Positions 33,079 to 41,696 are shown, numbered from the stretch's first letter. The stretch: 57,883 bases of DNA from Streptococcus mitis (GCA_018364455.1 JAGZLW010000008.1:1-57883); one strand, 5' to 3'. Notes: generated by a model from the letters alone, not told the origin. Numbers and translations are program-made.

Positions 33079-33909
33079 TTACTTGCTTTTTCGTAACAGT
33101 TTCATAAAAATAAACTGTCTGACAAATCCTGGACAAAGAGCAACAACCATCTGAATCGCAACACTCTTGGCATATTCCAGATAAGAAATTTGTCCTCTCT
33201 TCAGCATGCGCTGACGAGCTTGACGATAAAGTTTGAGGTAACGCAGTCCCCCGCGACGCTCAAACATCCCTGCTCCGACACGAACCTGACACAAGATTTG
33301 ATCCAGATTCCCAGTCTTAGCTCCTGCAGCAATCATATTGAGCCAGAGGAGGTCATCCTCCATATAAAGGCCATCCTCATAGTTGCCTGCCTTGAGAACC
33401 ATGTCCTTCTTGAACATGACAGTCATATGGTTAAAGGCACTTCTCATTCTTTGATAAGCCACAATATCTGCATGTTGAGTCGGAACACGACGGTAAGAAA
33501 CAATCTCATCAGGATTATCAATAAATTCTGCAATATGGCCACCTAATAAGTCGAGATTGTCCCTCTCCATTAACTGAACCTGTTTCTCAAAACGATCTGG
33601 AACAGCGATATCGTCCGTATCCATACGGGCAATAATATCATACTGACACTGCAAAACCCCCTGTCGAAGAGCCAGACCCAAACCTTGATTCTGCTCAAGA
33701 GGATAGCGTTTCACTGGAATATCAGACTCAGCTTCCACCTGGTCTAATACCTGATAGAGCTCAGGAGTCAAAGGCCCATCCTCAACCAGAACCAATTCGC
33801 TCGGTTTCAGGGTCTGATTTTGAATACTTTTTATGGCATCTCTCAAAAATATCGGATTTTCCTTTACATAGACCGACATCAAGACGCTGATTTTTTGCTT
33901 TTCAAGCAC
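33079..33909 (-). CDS. Family 2 glycosyltransferase
   Basis: 276 aa from the GTG at 33909, preferred because GGAGAAAAACT precedes it. An in-frame ATG nine codons upstream (33936) lies almost at the predicted transcription start after TGATAAAAT and has no ribosome site. GT-A fold: SVLMSVYVKENP at the start, the nucleotide-binding ARMDTDDIAVPDRF (DxD motif) and the acceptor loop EDDLLW. Inverting sugar transferase, acceptor unknown, likely for a surface glycan. Confidence 0.8.
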   Translation of the reverse strand: MLEKQKISVLMSVYVKENPIFLRDAIKSIQNQTLKPSELVLVEDGPLTPELYQVLDQVEAESDIPVKRYPLEQNQGLGLALRQGVLQCQYDIIARMDTDDIAVPDRFEKQVQLMERDNLDLLGGHIAEFIDNPDEIVSYRRVPTQHADIVAYQRMRSAFNHMTVMFKKDMVLKAGNYEDGLYMEDDLLWLNMIAAGAKTGNLDQILCQVRVGAGMFERRGGLRYLKLYRQARQRMLKRGQISYLEYAKSVAIQMVVALCPGFVRQFIFMKLLRKSK

Positions 33910-33999
33910 AGTTTTTCTCCAATATATAGATTTCATTCCACTATTTTATCATAATTTTCAAGACTTTCCCATTTTTATCTTGAAAGCCCGAAACCTTAC

Positions 34000-34028
34000 T
34001 TGACATTATAGGGAAAAAGCCTTAAAAT
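34000..34028 (+). promoter_or_regulatory. Promoter of the MFS gene at 34064
   Basis: TTGACA (34000-34005), 17-nt spacer, TAAAAT (34023-34028); ribosome site GAGGAGG follows. Confidence 0.75.
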
Positions 34029-34063
34029 AAGCTGTTATTAAAATCAGCTAGAGGAGGTATTTT

Positions 34064-35230
34064 ATGAAAAAGCAATCACTCTTTTTTGTTCCAGGTATTA
34101 TCCTAATTGGTGTTTCCTTGCGGACTCCTTTTACTGTTTTACCCATTATTTTGGGAGATATTTCGCAAGGTCTAGGAGTAGAAGTTAGTTCGCTTGGTAT
34201 CTTGACCAGCCTTCCTCTCCTTATGTTTACCCTCTTCTCTCTATTTTCTACCCGACTGGCTCAGAAAATTGGCTTAGAACATCTCTTTACCTACAGCCTC
34301 TTCTTCTTGACTATCGGTTCTCTGATTAGACTAATCAATCTGCCCCTGCTCTATCTAGGAACCTTGATGGTTGGGGCAAGTATCGCAGTCATCAATGTGC
34401 TGCTTCCTAGTCTTATCCAAGCTAATCAACCAAAGAAGATTGGTTTTCTGACCACCTTATATGTAACCTCTATGGGGATTGCGACGGCTCTAGCTTCCTA
34501 TCTAGCCGTGCCCATTACACAAGCCAGTTCTTGGAAAGGACTTATCATCCTCCTCACCCTGCTCTGCCTAGCAACTTTTTTGGTCTGGCTGCCTAATCAC
34601 CGCTATAATCACAGACTGGCTCCGCAAACCAAACAAAAAAGCAAAGCAAAGGTCATGCATAATAAACAGGTCTGGGCAGTGATTGTCTTTGCAGGTTTTC
34701 AATCCTTGCTCTTTTACACCGCTATGACCTGGTTACCGACCATGGCTATCCATGCAGGTCTTTCCAGTCACGAAGCTGGCTTGCTGACTTCTATCTTCTC
34801 TCTGATTAGCATTCCTTTTTCAATGACCATCCCAAGCCTGACAACCAGCTTGTCTACTCGTAATCGTCAGCTCATGCTCACTTTGGTTTCACTAGCTGGT
34901 GTGGTCGGCATTTCCATGCTCTTTTTCCCAGTCGGTAATTTCTTTTACTGGCTTGCCATCCATCTCCTCATCGGAACCGCAACCAGCGCCCTCTTCCCTT
35001 ATCTCATGGTCAACTTTTCACTCAAGACAAGCGCTCCTGAAAAGACAGCCCAATTGTCTGGCCTATCTCAAACAGGAGGCTATATCCTAGCAGCATTTGG
35101 GCCAACCCTCTTTGGTTACAGTTTTGACCTCTTCCACTCTTGGGTACCAGCTGTAGCTGCCCTCTTACTCGTCGATATCCTGATGACTGTGGCCCTCTTT
35201 ATGGTAGATCGGGCTGATAAAATCCTCTAA
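34064..35230 (+). CDS. MFS transporter, CynX/NimT (YycB) type
   Basis: 388 aa with 12 membrane segments. The start GIILIGVSLRTPFTVLPIILG is characteristic of the CynX/NimT family, which includes cyanate and 2-nitroimidazole exporters. Substrate unknown. Single-gene unit with its own promoter and terminator; the retron follows it on the same strand. Confidence 0.85.
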   Translation: MKKQSLFFVPGIILIGVSLRTPFTVLPIILGDISQGLGVEVSSLGILTSLPLLMFTLFSLFSTRLAQKIGLEHLFTYSLFFLTIGSLIRLINLPLLYLGTLMVGASIAVINVLLPSLIQANQPKKIGFLTTLYVTSMGIATALASYLAVPITQASSWKGLIILLTLLCLATFLVWLPNHRYNHRLAPQTKQKSKAKVMHNKQVWAVIVFAGFQSLLFYTAMTWLPTMAIHAGLSSHEAGLLTSIFSLISIPFSMTIPSLTTSLSTRNRQLMLTLVSLAGVVGISMLFFPVGNFFYWLAIHLLIGTATSALFPYLMVNFSLKTSAPEKTAQLSGLSQTGGYILAAFGPTLFGYSFDLFHSWVPAVAALLLVDILMTVALFMVDRADKIL

Positions 35231-35268
35231 ACTTTTTTCTAACAGACATCACAGCTATAAACAATGCA

Positions 35269-35293
35269 AAGCTAGACAAATATCTAGCTTTTT
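35269..35293 (+). terminator. Terminator of the MFS gene
   Basis: AAGCTAGA (35269-35276) pairs with TCTAGCTT (35283-35290), followed by TTTTT. Confidence 0.8.
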
Positions 35294-35315
35294 AGTACAT
35301 ACAAAAAATGCTAAG

Positions 35316-35388
35316 TTCCACTGCTAGTACAAGTGGAAGCTACTTTAAGAAGTTACCAATCTAGTTTAATACGCCTTAAAGCTGGATT
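35316..35388 (+). other. Two stem-loops upstream of the retron RNA
   Basis: TTCCACT (35316-35322) pairs with AGTGGAA (35332-35338). AATCTAG...TTAA pairs with TTAA...CTGGATT (35358-35388). They lie between the MFS terminator and the predicted retron promoter. They could be part of a longer leader or a boundary of the inserted module; no ORF is present. Confidence 0.5.
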
Positions 35389-35402
35389 AATAGCTTGTTT
35401 TA

Positions 35403-35411
35403 TGATAGAAT
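35403..35411 (+). promoter_or_regulatory. Extended -10 promoter of the retron
   Basis: TGATAGAAT with TG at 35403-35404 and the -10 hexamer TAGAAT at 35406-35411. The expected start point, about 7 bases on, falls at 35418, exactly where the a1 arm of the candidate msr-msd RNA begins. Confidence 0.5.
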
Positions 35412-35417
35412 ACTCTT

Positions 35418-35561
35418 GCGTATGATTAGATTTTTGACTTGTGTGTTCGCAAGTATTAACAACAATGTTATAGGAATGTTTAGCTTCACATAGTTTTATT
35501 AGCTTGAGGTTTCTTTAGGCTTTATAATAACAATCTCGTTCGCGTAAGAGTTATCATACGC
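35418..35561 (+). ncRNA. Candidate retron msr-msd RNA
   Basis: About 144 nt. The ends form a 9-bp inverted repeat (a1 GCGTATGAT 35418-35426, a2 ATCATACGC 35553-35561). Right after a1 comes TTAG, with G35429 as candidate branch guanosine. Then two short msr-like hairpins: ACTTGTG/CGCAAGT (35437-35454, TGTT loop) and TAACA/TGTTA (35457-35470). A longer msd-like hairpin follows: AGCTTGAGG/CTTTAGGCT (35501-35521), extended by TTATT/AATAA with a bulge. The RT gene starts 21 bases later. Confidence 0.65.
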
Positions 35562-35581
35562 TTTTTTTATGAGGAAAAACA

Positions 35582-37570
35582 ATGACTAAATTCAATCAAC
35601 TACAGACAAAAGATGAGTTTGCTAAACTCCTCGGTTTGAAAAATGATAAATACATCAACTATTTATTGTACAATATTCAAACTGATAATTTATATACTAC
35701 CTTCACTATTCCTAAAAAGAATGGTGGAGAAAGAATTATACACGCTCCTAAAAAAGAGTTAAAATTTCTTCAGAAAAAATTAGCTGATATTTTATGGGAG
35801 TGCTACCTTGAAAGCTTGGAATCTAAATCTAAGGACAAAAATTTTAAAATTCCAGTACTATCTCATGCATTCGAAAAGGGGAAAAGTATTATCACCAACT
35901 CTCAAATGCATCGAAACAAGAAATATATTCTTAATATTGATTTGAAGGACTTTTTTGATTCTTTTAATTTTGGACGAGTAAGAGGCTTCTTTATAAAAGA
36001 TCGAGATTTTGCTGTTTCACCAGAAATTGCTACTGTAATTGCACAAATTGCATGTTATCAAGGTAAGTTACCACAAGGAGCCCCATCTTCTCCAATCATT
36101 ACAAATTTAATCACTAGAATTCTAGACTATCGAATTGTCAAAATTGCAAAAAAATATCGTTTTACATATTCCAGATATGCCGATGATATGACTTTTTCGA
36201 CTAATCGTGAATTAAACTCCAATAAATTAAGAGCGAGTAAAGAATTAGAAAACTTTTTAACTGAATTAGAAAAGGTGATTGTCTCATCTGGTTTTGAAAT
36301 TAATCCTAAAAAAACACGATTGAGCAACAACATGCAACGTCAAGAAGTTACTGGGTTAGTTGTAAACAAAAAAATAAATGTAAAAAGAGAATATATAAAG
36401 AATACTCGAGCAATGGCTTTTAAATTATACAAAGATGGAGTTTTTGAAATAGATAAAAAGCCTGGAACTCTCAATCAGCTAACAGGGCGATTTGCTTTTA
36501 TTTTTCAAATTGAACAATATAACAGCTATTTACTATATAAGAAATCCTTAATACACAATAATCTGGATTCACAAAAATATTTATTAGGAAGAAATTCATC
36601 AAAAAAATCTGAATCAAAGTATTATTTAAAACATATTTTTTATAATCACGATCTACAAAAAGAATTATTCAACAATACAAGGAATGATGCCTATAGTTTA
36701 GTTAAAGAATTCTACAGTATTAATAAGGAACAAAAAAAATCGTACATGTCTCTATTTAATTCTAGGGAAAAAGAGTATAAAAAATTTTTGTTTTATAAAT
36801 ATTTTTTCGGAAATGACAAGCCTATAATTGTTACAGAGGGAAAGACCGATCCTCGGTATATTAAAGCGGCTTTAAAAAAGCTTTATGAAAATTATCCCGA
36901 ACTTATTGAAAAAGATGGTGATGATTTTATATTTAAAATTGAATTTCTAAATCGTAGTAATACCGTGGAATACCTGTTTAATATCCCAGAAGGTGGAGAA
37001 GGTCTCAAGTATTGGTATAATTATTTCTCTAATAAAGAGAAATTTCAAATGGACTCAAAAGAGAAATCTCTATACCCTAATTACATTGAATATTTTCAAA
37101 AGATTACTACAAGAAAACCTCAACACCCAACAATATTCTTATTTGATAATGAACCAAATAATGGAAAAAAGGATGTTAAATCTCCCTTATTTTTGTTTGC
37201 GAATCATGCAAAAGACCTGAGAAGCCCTCAGAATGAAGAATCGAAAATTTCAGATAACTTAGAAAAAAATAGAAGAGAAGAACCTTGGCGTATTAGTAAA
37301 AAGGGGAGCTTATATATAATGGCAACTCCTTTAATATATAATATACATGACGGCAATTCATCTGATATTGAAGACTTATTATTATCTAGGAATTCGGCAC
37401 CTACTTTAAAAGGAAAAAAATTTCATAAAGACGGGGGATCTTATCATTACGGAAAAGAGATTCTTTCAAAGCATGTTCTAAAGAATTATACGAAATTCGA
37501 TTTTACTGAATTTATTCCATTGCTAGACGGCATCAGAGATAATATCTTAGATTATAAATCGTTATTCTAG
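35582..37570 (+). CDS. Retron reverse transcriptase fused to a TOPRIM domain
   Basis: 662 aa. Retron RT domain, residues 1-330: GGERIIHAP (48-56), HAFEKGKSIITNSQMH (95-110), NIDLKDFFDSF (118-128), QGAPSSP (165-171), catalytic YADD (199-202) and the retron-type VTGLVVN (256-262). After a linker comes a TOPRIM-like domain: VTEGKTDPRY (417-426) with the key Glu, and FLFDNE (519-524) as the acidic motif, then a C-terminal extension. The RT uses the adjacent RNA to make msDNA; the TOPRIM part is the likely nuclease effector, as in Ec67-type retrons. Much more AT-rich than its neighbours, so probably acquired. Ribosome site GAGGA. Confidence 0.9.
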   Translation: MTKFNQLQTKDEFAKLLGLKNDKYINYLLYNIQTDNLYTTFTIPKKNGGERIIHAPKKELKFLQKKLADILWECYLESLESKSKDKNFKIPVLSHAFEKGKSIITNSQMHRNKKYILNIDLKDFFDSFNFGRVRGFFIKDRDFAVSPEIATVIAQIACYQGKLPQGAPSSPIITNLITRILDYRIVKIAKKYRFTYSRYADDMTFSTNRELNSNKLRASKELENFLTELEKVIVSSGFEINPKKTRLSNNMQRQEVTGLVVNKKINVKREYIKNTRAMAFKLYKDGVFEIDKKPGTLNQLTGRFAFIFQIEQYNSYLLYKKSLIHNNLDSQKYLLGRNSSKKSESKYYLKHIFYNHDLQKELFNNTRNDAYSLVKEFYSINKEQKKSYMSLFNSREKEYKKFLFYKYFFGNDKPIIVTEGKTDPRYIKAALKKLYENYPELIEKDGDDFIFKIEFLNRSNTVEYLFNIPEGGEGLKYWYNYFSNKEKFQMDSKEKSLYPNYIEYFQKITTRKPQHPTIFLFDNEPNNGKKDVKSPLFLFANHAKDLRSPQNEESKISDNLEKNRREEPWRISKKGSLYIMATPLIYNIHDGNSSDIEDLLLSRNSAPTLKGKKFHKDGGSYHYGKEILSKHVLKNYTKFDFTEFIPLLDGIRDNILDYKSLF

Positions 37571-37622
37571 CTTATCTTATATAGGTTTTTGTGAAACAAC
37601 TGGTATTACACCATTTCCTCTA

Positions 37623-37650
37623 AACTTCTAGTTTTGGCTAGAAGTTTTTT
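37623..37650 (+). terminator. Retron terminator
   Basis: AACTTCTAG (37623-37631) pairs with CTAGAAGTT (37638-37646), 6-nt loop, followed by TTTT. Confidence 0.8.
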
Positions 37651-37744
37651 ATATATAAAAATTTTACACATTTCTCTTGACAGGGCTTTCTTTTAGATGT
37701 ACAATGTATGTGTAGAAAAATTATATATAAAAATCTTACACATT
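37651..37744 (+). promoter_or_regulatory. PadR operon promoter flanked by twin operator repeats
   Basis: TTGACA (37677-37682), 17 nt, TACAAT (37700-37705). A 22-bp sequence (ATATATAAAAATYTTACACA plus TT) occurs at 37651-37672 and 37723-37744 with one mismatch, bracketing the promoter. The downstream copy also forms ATGTGTA...TACACAT with 37707-37743. Candidate autoregulatory PadR sites. Confidence 0.65.
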
Positions 37745-37761
37745 AGAAAAGGAGGTTCCCC

Positions 37762-38088
37762 ATGTACTTTCCAACATCCTCTGCCTTGATTGAATTTCTC
37801 ATCTTGGCTGTACTGGAGCAGGATGATTCTTATGGTTATGAGATTAGCCAAACCATTAAGCTGATCGCTAATATCAAAGAATCTACACTCTATCCCATTC
37901 TCAAAAAATTGGAGGGCAATAGCTTTCTGACAACCTATTCTAGAGAGTTCCAAGGTCGCATGCGCAAATACTACTCCTTGACAAATGGTGGTATAGAACA
38001 GCTCGTGACCCTAAAAGATGAATGGGCACTTTATACAGACACCATCAATGGCATCATAGAAGGGAGTATCCGCCATGACAAGAACTGA
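37762..38088 (+). CDS. PadR-family transcriptional regulator
   Basis: 108 aa winged-helix protein: MYFPTSSALIEFLILAVLEQDDSYGYEI, then ESTLYPILKKLEGNSFLTTY and RKYYSLT, all hallmarks of PadR. Overlaps the DUF1700 gene by 14 bases. Such PadR-DUF1700-DUF4097 operons respond to envelope or antimicrobial stress in firmicutes; the regulator is probably an autorepressor. Confidence 0.9.
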   Translation: MYFPTSSALIEFLILAVLEQDDSYGYEISQTIKLIANIKESTLYPILKKLEGNSFLTTYSREFQGRMRKYYSLTNGGIEQLVTLKDEWALYTDTINGIIEGSIRHDKN

Positions 38089-38668
38089 ATACCTGACTCA
38101 GCTAGAACTCTATCTCAAAAAACTGCCTCAGGCTGACCAAATTGAAGCCATGGACTATTTCAGGGAACTCTTTGACGATGCTGGAGTCGAAGGAGAAGAA
38201 GAACTCATCGCTAGCTTGGGAACTCCCAAAGAAGCGGCCCACGAAGTTCTCTCCAATCTTCTCGATAAAAAAATCAATGAAGCACCCGCTCAAAAGAATA
38301 ACCGACAAATTTTGCATATCGCCTTGTTAGCTCTCCTTGCAGCACCCATCGGCATTCCTCTGGGAATCGCCATCCTCGTGGCTCTGTTCGGAATCCTTGT
38401 GGCTGCTTTGACTGTCATTCTGGCTTTCTTTGCGGTTTCCATACTAGGTATCATCGGCGGATTCCTATTTTTAGTTGAAAGTTTCACTGTCCTAACCCAA
38501 GCTAAATCAGCCTTTATCTTGATTTTCGGTTCTGGTTTACTGGCTATTGGTGCTTCTTCACTAGTCTTACTAGGTATCTCCTATGTAGCTCGCTTCTTCG
38601 CTCTACTCATTGTGCGCCTGGTGCAATTTGTTCTTAAAAAAGGAAAGAGAGGTGACCAGCATGCGTAA
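38075..38668 (+). CDS. DUF1700 (HAAS) membrane protein
   Basis: 197 aa: N-terminal HAAS-type helical domain (LYLKKLPQADQIEAMDYFRELFDDAG...LGTPKEAAHEVL, residues 9-55), then four membrane helices. HAAS domains couple to PadR regulators in signalling. Overlaps padR by 14 bases and the DUF4097 gene by 8, so tightly coupled. Confidence 0.85.
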   Translation: MTRTEYLTQLELYLKKLPQADQIEAMDYFRELFDDAGVEGEEELIASLGTPKEAAHEVLSNLLDKKINEAPAQKNNRQILHIALLALLAAPIGIPLGIAILVALFGILVAALTVILAFFAVSILGIIGGFLFLVESFTVLTQAKSAFILIFGSGLLAIGASSLVLLGISYVARFFALLIVRLVQFVLKKGKRGDQHA

Positions 38669-39575
38669 ATTGACAAAAGGATTTCTCATTTTTGGTGTGG
38701 TGACTACCGTTATCGGATTTATCCTGCTCTTTGTAGGTATCCAATCTGACGGGATCAAGAGCCTACTTGCCATGTCCAAGGAACCTGTCTACGATAGTCG
38801 GATGGAAGAGTTGACCTTTGGCAAGGAAGTCGAAAACCTAGAAATCACTCTCCACCAACACGCGCTAACCATCACAGACTCTTTCGATGATCAAATCCAC
38901 ATTTCTTACCATCCATCTATTTCTGCTAACCATGATCTTGTCACAAATCAAAACGACAAAACTCTGAGCCTAACGGATAAAAAACTGTCTGAAACTCCAT
39001 ATCTCTCTTCAGGAATTGGCGGGATTCTCCATGTCGCAAGTAGCTACTCTCGTCGTTTTGAAGAAGTTATTCTACAAGTTCCAAAAGGAAGAGCTCTCAA
39101 AGGGATCAATATCTCAGCCAATCGCGGTCAAACTAGTATCACCAATGCCAGTCTTGAAAATGCGACTATCAATACCAATAATGGCTATCTCCTAAGAATC
39201 ACAGAGAGTCGAATCAAAAACAGCAAACTCACAACCCCAAATATCATTAATATCTTTGATACAGAGCTGACAGATAGTCAGCTTGAGTCAACAGAAAATC
39301 ACTTCTACGTTGACAATATTAAAGTATATGGTAAGGTAGAACTAACTTCTAAAAATGAACTTAGTATCACGCTAACTCAAAAAGAAAGCCAAGAAATCAA
39401 CTTAGACCTCTCAAGTCACTATGGTCCTATTTATCAGTTATCGAAAGACGAGAGTCAACGCCACCCCAACGAATTGAGTAACCCTTACAAAACTGAAAAA
39501 ACTGATACAAAAGGTCAACTCATAGCTAAGGCTGATGATTATATTAGTCTTGAAATTACAGCAAACAGACCTTAA
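38661..39575 (+). CDS. DUF4097-family membrane-anchored protein
   Basis: 304 aa from ATG at 38661, placed by AGAGAGGTGACC; the upstream frame reads through the end of the DUF1700 gene. One N-terminal membrane helix (residues 6-28) and a repetitive beta-helix-like domain (GQTSITNASLENATINTNNG, TTPNIINIFDTELTDSQLES) typical of DUF4097 adhesin-like proteins. Third gene of the PadR operon. Confidence 0.85.
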   Translation: MRKLTKGFLIFGVVTTVIGFILLFVGIQSDGIKSLLAMSKEPVYDSRMEELTFGKEVENLEITLHQHALTITDSFDDQIHISYHPSISANHDLVTNQNDKTLSLTDKKLSETPYLSSGIGGILHVASSYSRRFEEVILQVPKGRALKGINISANRGQTSITNASLENATINTNNGYLLRITESRIKNSKLTTPNIINIFDTELTDSQLESTENHFYVDNIKVYGKVELTSKNELSITLTQKESQEINLDLSSHYGPIYQLSKDESQRHPNELSNPYKTEKTDTKGQLIAKADDYISLEITANRP

Positions 39576-39632
39576 CAAACCTATTTATATCGACCACTAT
39601 AACGCATAGCCCACTAAAAAGGAGGTTCTACC

Positions 39633-40697
39633 ATGAAACAAGAATGGTTTGAAAGTAATGATTTTGTTAAATCACCAAATGAAAACAAATCAGAAGATTT
39701 ATCACAAAAAATGATAGATAAAACTGAAGAAACGATAGCCGATCTCGATACACCAATTGAAAAAAATACTCAAGTAGAGGAGGAAGTCTCTCAAGCTAAA
39801 GTCGAACTTGAAAACCAGCAAGAAGAGAAAATTGAAACGCCTGAAGACAGTGAAGCGAAAACAGAAATAGAAGAAAAGAAAGCATTAGATTCTACTGAGG
39901 AAGAGCAAGACCTTTCTAAAGAAACAGAAAAAGTCACTATAGCTGAAGAGAGCCAAGAAGCACTTCCTCAGCAAAAAACAACTACGAAAGAGCCCCTTCT
40001 TCTCAGTCAATCCTTAGAAAGTCCTTATATCCCCGACCAAGCTCCAAAATCTACGGATAAATGGAAAGAGCAAGTGCTTGATTTTTGGTCTTGGCTATTA
40101 GAAGCTCTCAAATCTCCTACAAGTAAGCTTGAAACAAGTAGCACACACAGCTACACAGCCTTTCTCTTGCTCATTCTGTTTTCTGCATCTTCCTTTTTCT
40201 TTAGTATCTACCACATCAAACATGCTTACTATGGACATATAGCAACTATGCATAATCACTTCCCTGAACAATTTGCTTCATTAAATCTCTTTTCGATTAT
40301 CTCTATCCTAGTAGCAACAACACTCTTCTTCTTTTCATTCCTCTTGGGTAGTTTCGTCGTGAGACGATTTATCTACCAGGAAAAGGACTGGACGCTAGAA
40401 AAGGTTCTCCAACAATATAGTCAACTCTTGGCAATTCCAATCTTCCTCACTGCTATTGCTAGTTTCTTTGCCTTCTTTGACAGCCTGCGATTTACGGCTC
40501 TCTTGTGTGTGATTAGCATTGGAATCATTCTGCTTGCTAGTCTCCATATCATTACAAGGCCAAGTCAAGCAAGTGAAACCGACTCCTTCTATCAATTATT
40601 CTTGTCTGTCCTTGTGAACGGAGTTATTATCCTCCTCTTCTTTGTAGCTGAAGTGGCACTGATTGGGGATTATCTTCGTATCTTGGCCTTTCTTTAA
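39633..40697 (+). CDS. Hypothetical membrane protein with long acidic N-terminal region
   Basis: 354 aa: residues 1-165 are low-complexity, Glu/Lys/Thr-rich and likely disordered. Residues 175-354 form about five membrane helices. No catalytic motif seen. Good ribosome site AAGGAGG, 57 bases after the DUF4097 gene, so probably the fourth member of the PadR operon. Conserved in pneumococcus at the same position, from memory. Confidence 0.75.
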   Translation: MKQEWFESNDFVKSPNENKSEDLSQKMIDKTEETIADLDTPIEKNTQVEEEVSQAKVELENQQEEKIETPEDSEAKTEIEEKKALDSTEEEQDLSKETEKVTIAEESQEALPQQKTTTKEPLLLSQSLESPYIPDQAPKSTDKWKEQVLDFWSWLLEALKSPTSKLETSSTHSYTAFLLLILFSASSFFFSIYHIKHAYYGHIATMHNHFPEQFASLNLFSIISILVATTLFFFSFLLGSFVVRRFIYQEKDWTLEKVLQQYSQLLAIPIFLTAIASFFAFFDSLRFTALLCVISIGIILLASLHIITRPSQASETDSFYQLFLSVLVNGVIILLFFVAEVALIGDYLRILAFL

Positions 40698-40702
40698 GAT
40701 TC

Positions 40703-40729
40703 AATCCTGTCTTTCATGGCAGGATTTTT
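40703..40729 (+). terminator. Terminator of the PadR operon
   Basis: AATCCTG (40703-40709) pairs with CAGGATT (40720-40726), followed by TTTC. Confidence 0.75.
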
Positions 40730-40735
40730 CTATGC

Positions 40736-40760
40736 CAAAAAGCAAGTCGATTGACCTGCT
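40736..40760 (-). terminator. Terminator of the DUF4299 gene
   Basis: On the minus strand AGCAGGTC and GACTTGCT form a stem with one wobble and a short loop, followed by TTTTTGG. Confidence 0.65.
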
Positions 40761-40766
40761 TCTGCT

Positions 40767-41627
40767 TTACTTTTCTTGTGCTAATGTTTTAAAATCTTTG
40801 TCTAAGATGGGTTGAACTTCTAATTGATTGGCGTCTAGTTGATGGTAAGATGCTGATGGTAGTGACTCTAGGAATTTTGCATAGTTCAAGCGAGCGATAG
40901 CTTCATAGTCTTCTGGTTTAGAGCCATCTCCTGTGATTTGAACCAAGTCAATCTCCCACTTGACTTCCTTATCCACCAATTGCTCAATATAGGCAGCAGG
41001 AACAAATGGTTCTCTCGGTAAAACAGTCTTGACTCCTTGAGCTAGATGGTATACACCATGCACTTGGCCTTCTCCATCCTGATAGAAGGAAACTCTTGCA
41101 AAGTAAGCATCGGTCTCTTGAACCGCACGTACACGCGCTTCAAACTGAACCAAGCCATCTTCCCCTAAAAAGCTCTTCAAATCCTCATGACTAAAGAAAA
41201 CAGGATTAAAAATTCCTTGGCAAATCGTAAAACGGGCTGCAGTGTCTGCTAGATAGGCTTGAATACTTGCTTGAAAATAAGCTTCAAAGTCAAAACCATC
41301 TAGTCCTTCAATCTCAGTTCCTGTGTAAGCAAGCAGAGCATCTAAAAATGCTTTGATAATCCGCCAGTCTGTCTTCGTTAGTAGGTCAGGAAGATCGACA
41401 CGGTAAGCCTTTTGACCATCAGCATAACTGACCTTAAAAAGAAATTGTGATTGCCCCACTATCGCACACTCAATATACTCGAGACGATTAAGAGGCTGAC
41501 GGAGATAGACAGCATCATAGCTATGTGACTCCAAACCATCTACCAAGGCCAAGATCGACTTGGCAGTCAACATTTCCTGTTCTCCTAAAATGCTCTGTTT
41601 ATTTGGAATAAAAAATGTTTTCGTCAT
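40767..41627 (-). CDS. DUF4299-family protein
   Basis: 286 aa soluble protein without signal peptide or membrane segments, beginning MTKTFFIPNKQSILG. It matches the streptococcal DUF4299 family as I recall it; function unknown. Single-gene unit: cre site and promoter upstream, hairpin terminator downstream. Catabolite control suggests a role in carbohydrate-dependent physiology. Confidence 0.65.
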   Translation of the reverse strand: MTKTFFIPNKQSILGEQEMLTAKSILALVDGLESHSYDAVYLRQPLNRLEYIECAIVGQSQFLFKVSYADGQKAYRVDLPDLLTKTDWRIIKAFLDALLAYTGTEIEGLDGFDFEAYFQASIQAYLADTAARFTICQGIFNPVFFSHEDLKSFLGEDGLVQFEARVRAVQETDAYFARVSFYQDGEGQVHGVYHLAQGVKTVLPREPFVPAAYIEQLVDKEVKWEIDLVQITGDGSKPEDYEAIARLNYAKFLESLPSASYHQLDANQLEVQPILDKDFKTLAQEK

Positions 41628-41640
41628 AACTAGACTCCTT

Positions 41641-41686
41641 TGAAATCGTTTACATATAGTATACCTTATTTTTCTGAAAGATACAA
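41641..41686 (-). promoter_or_regulatory. Promoter with cre site for the DUF4299 gene
   Basis: Minus strand TTGTAT (41681-41686), 17 nt, TATACT (41658-41663), immediately followed by TGTAAACGATTTCA (41654-41641), a full match to the cre pattern TGWAANCGNTNNCA. CcpA bound here would cover the start point and repress. Confidence 0.7.
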
Positions 41687-41696
41687 AAACAAACTT

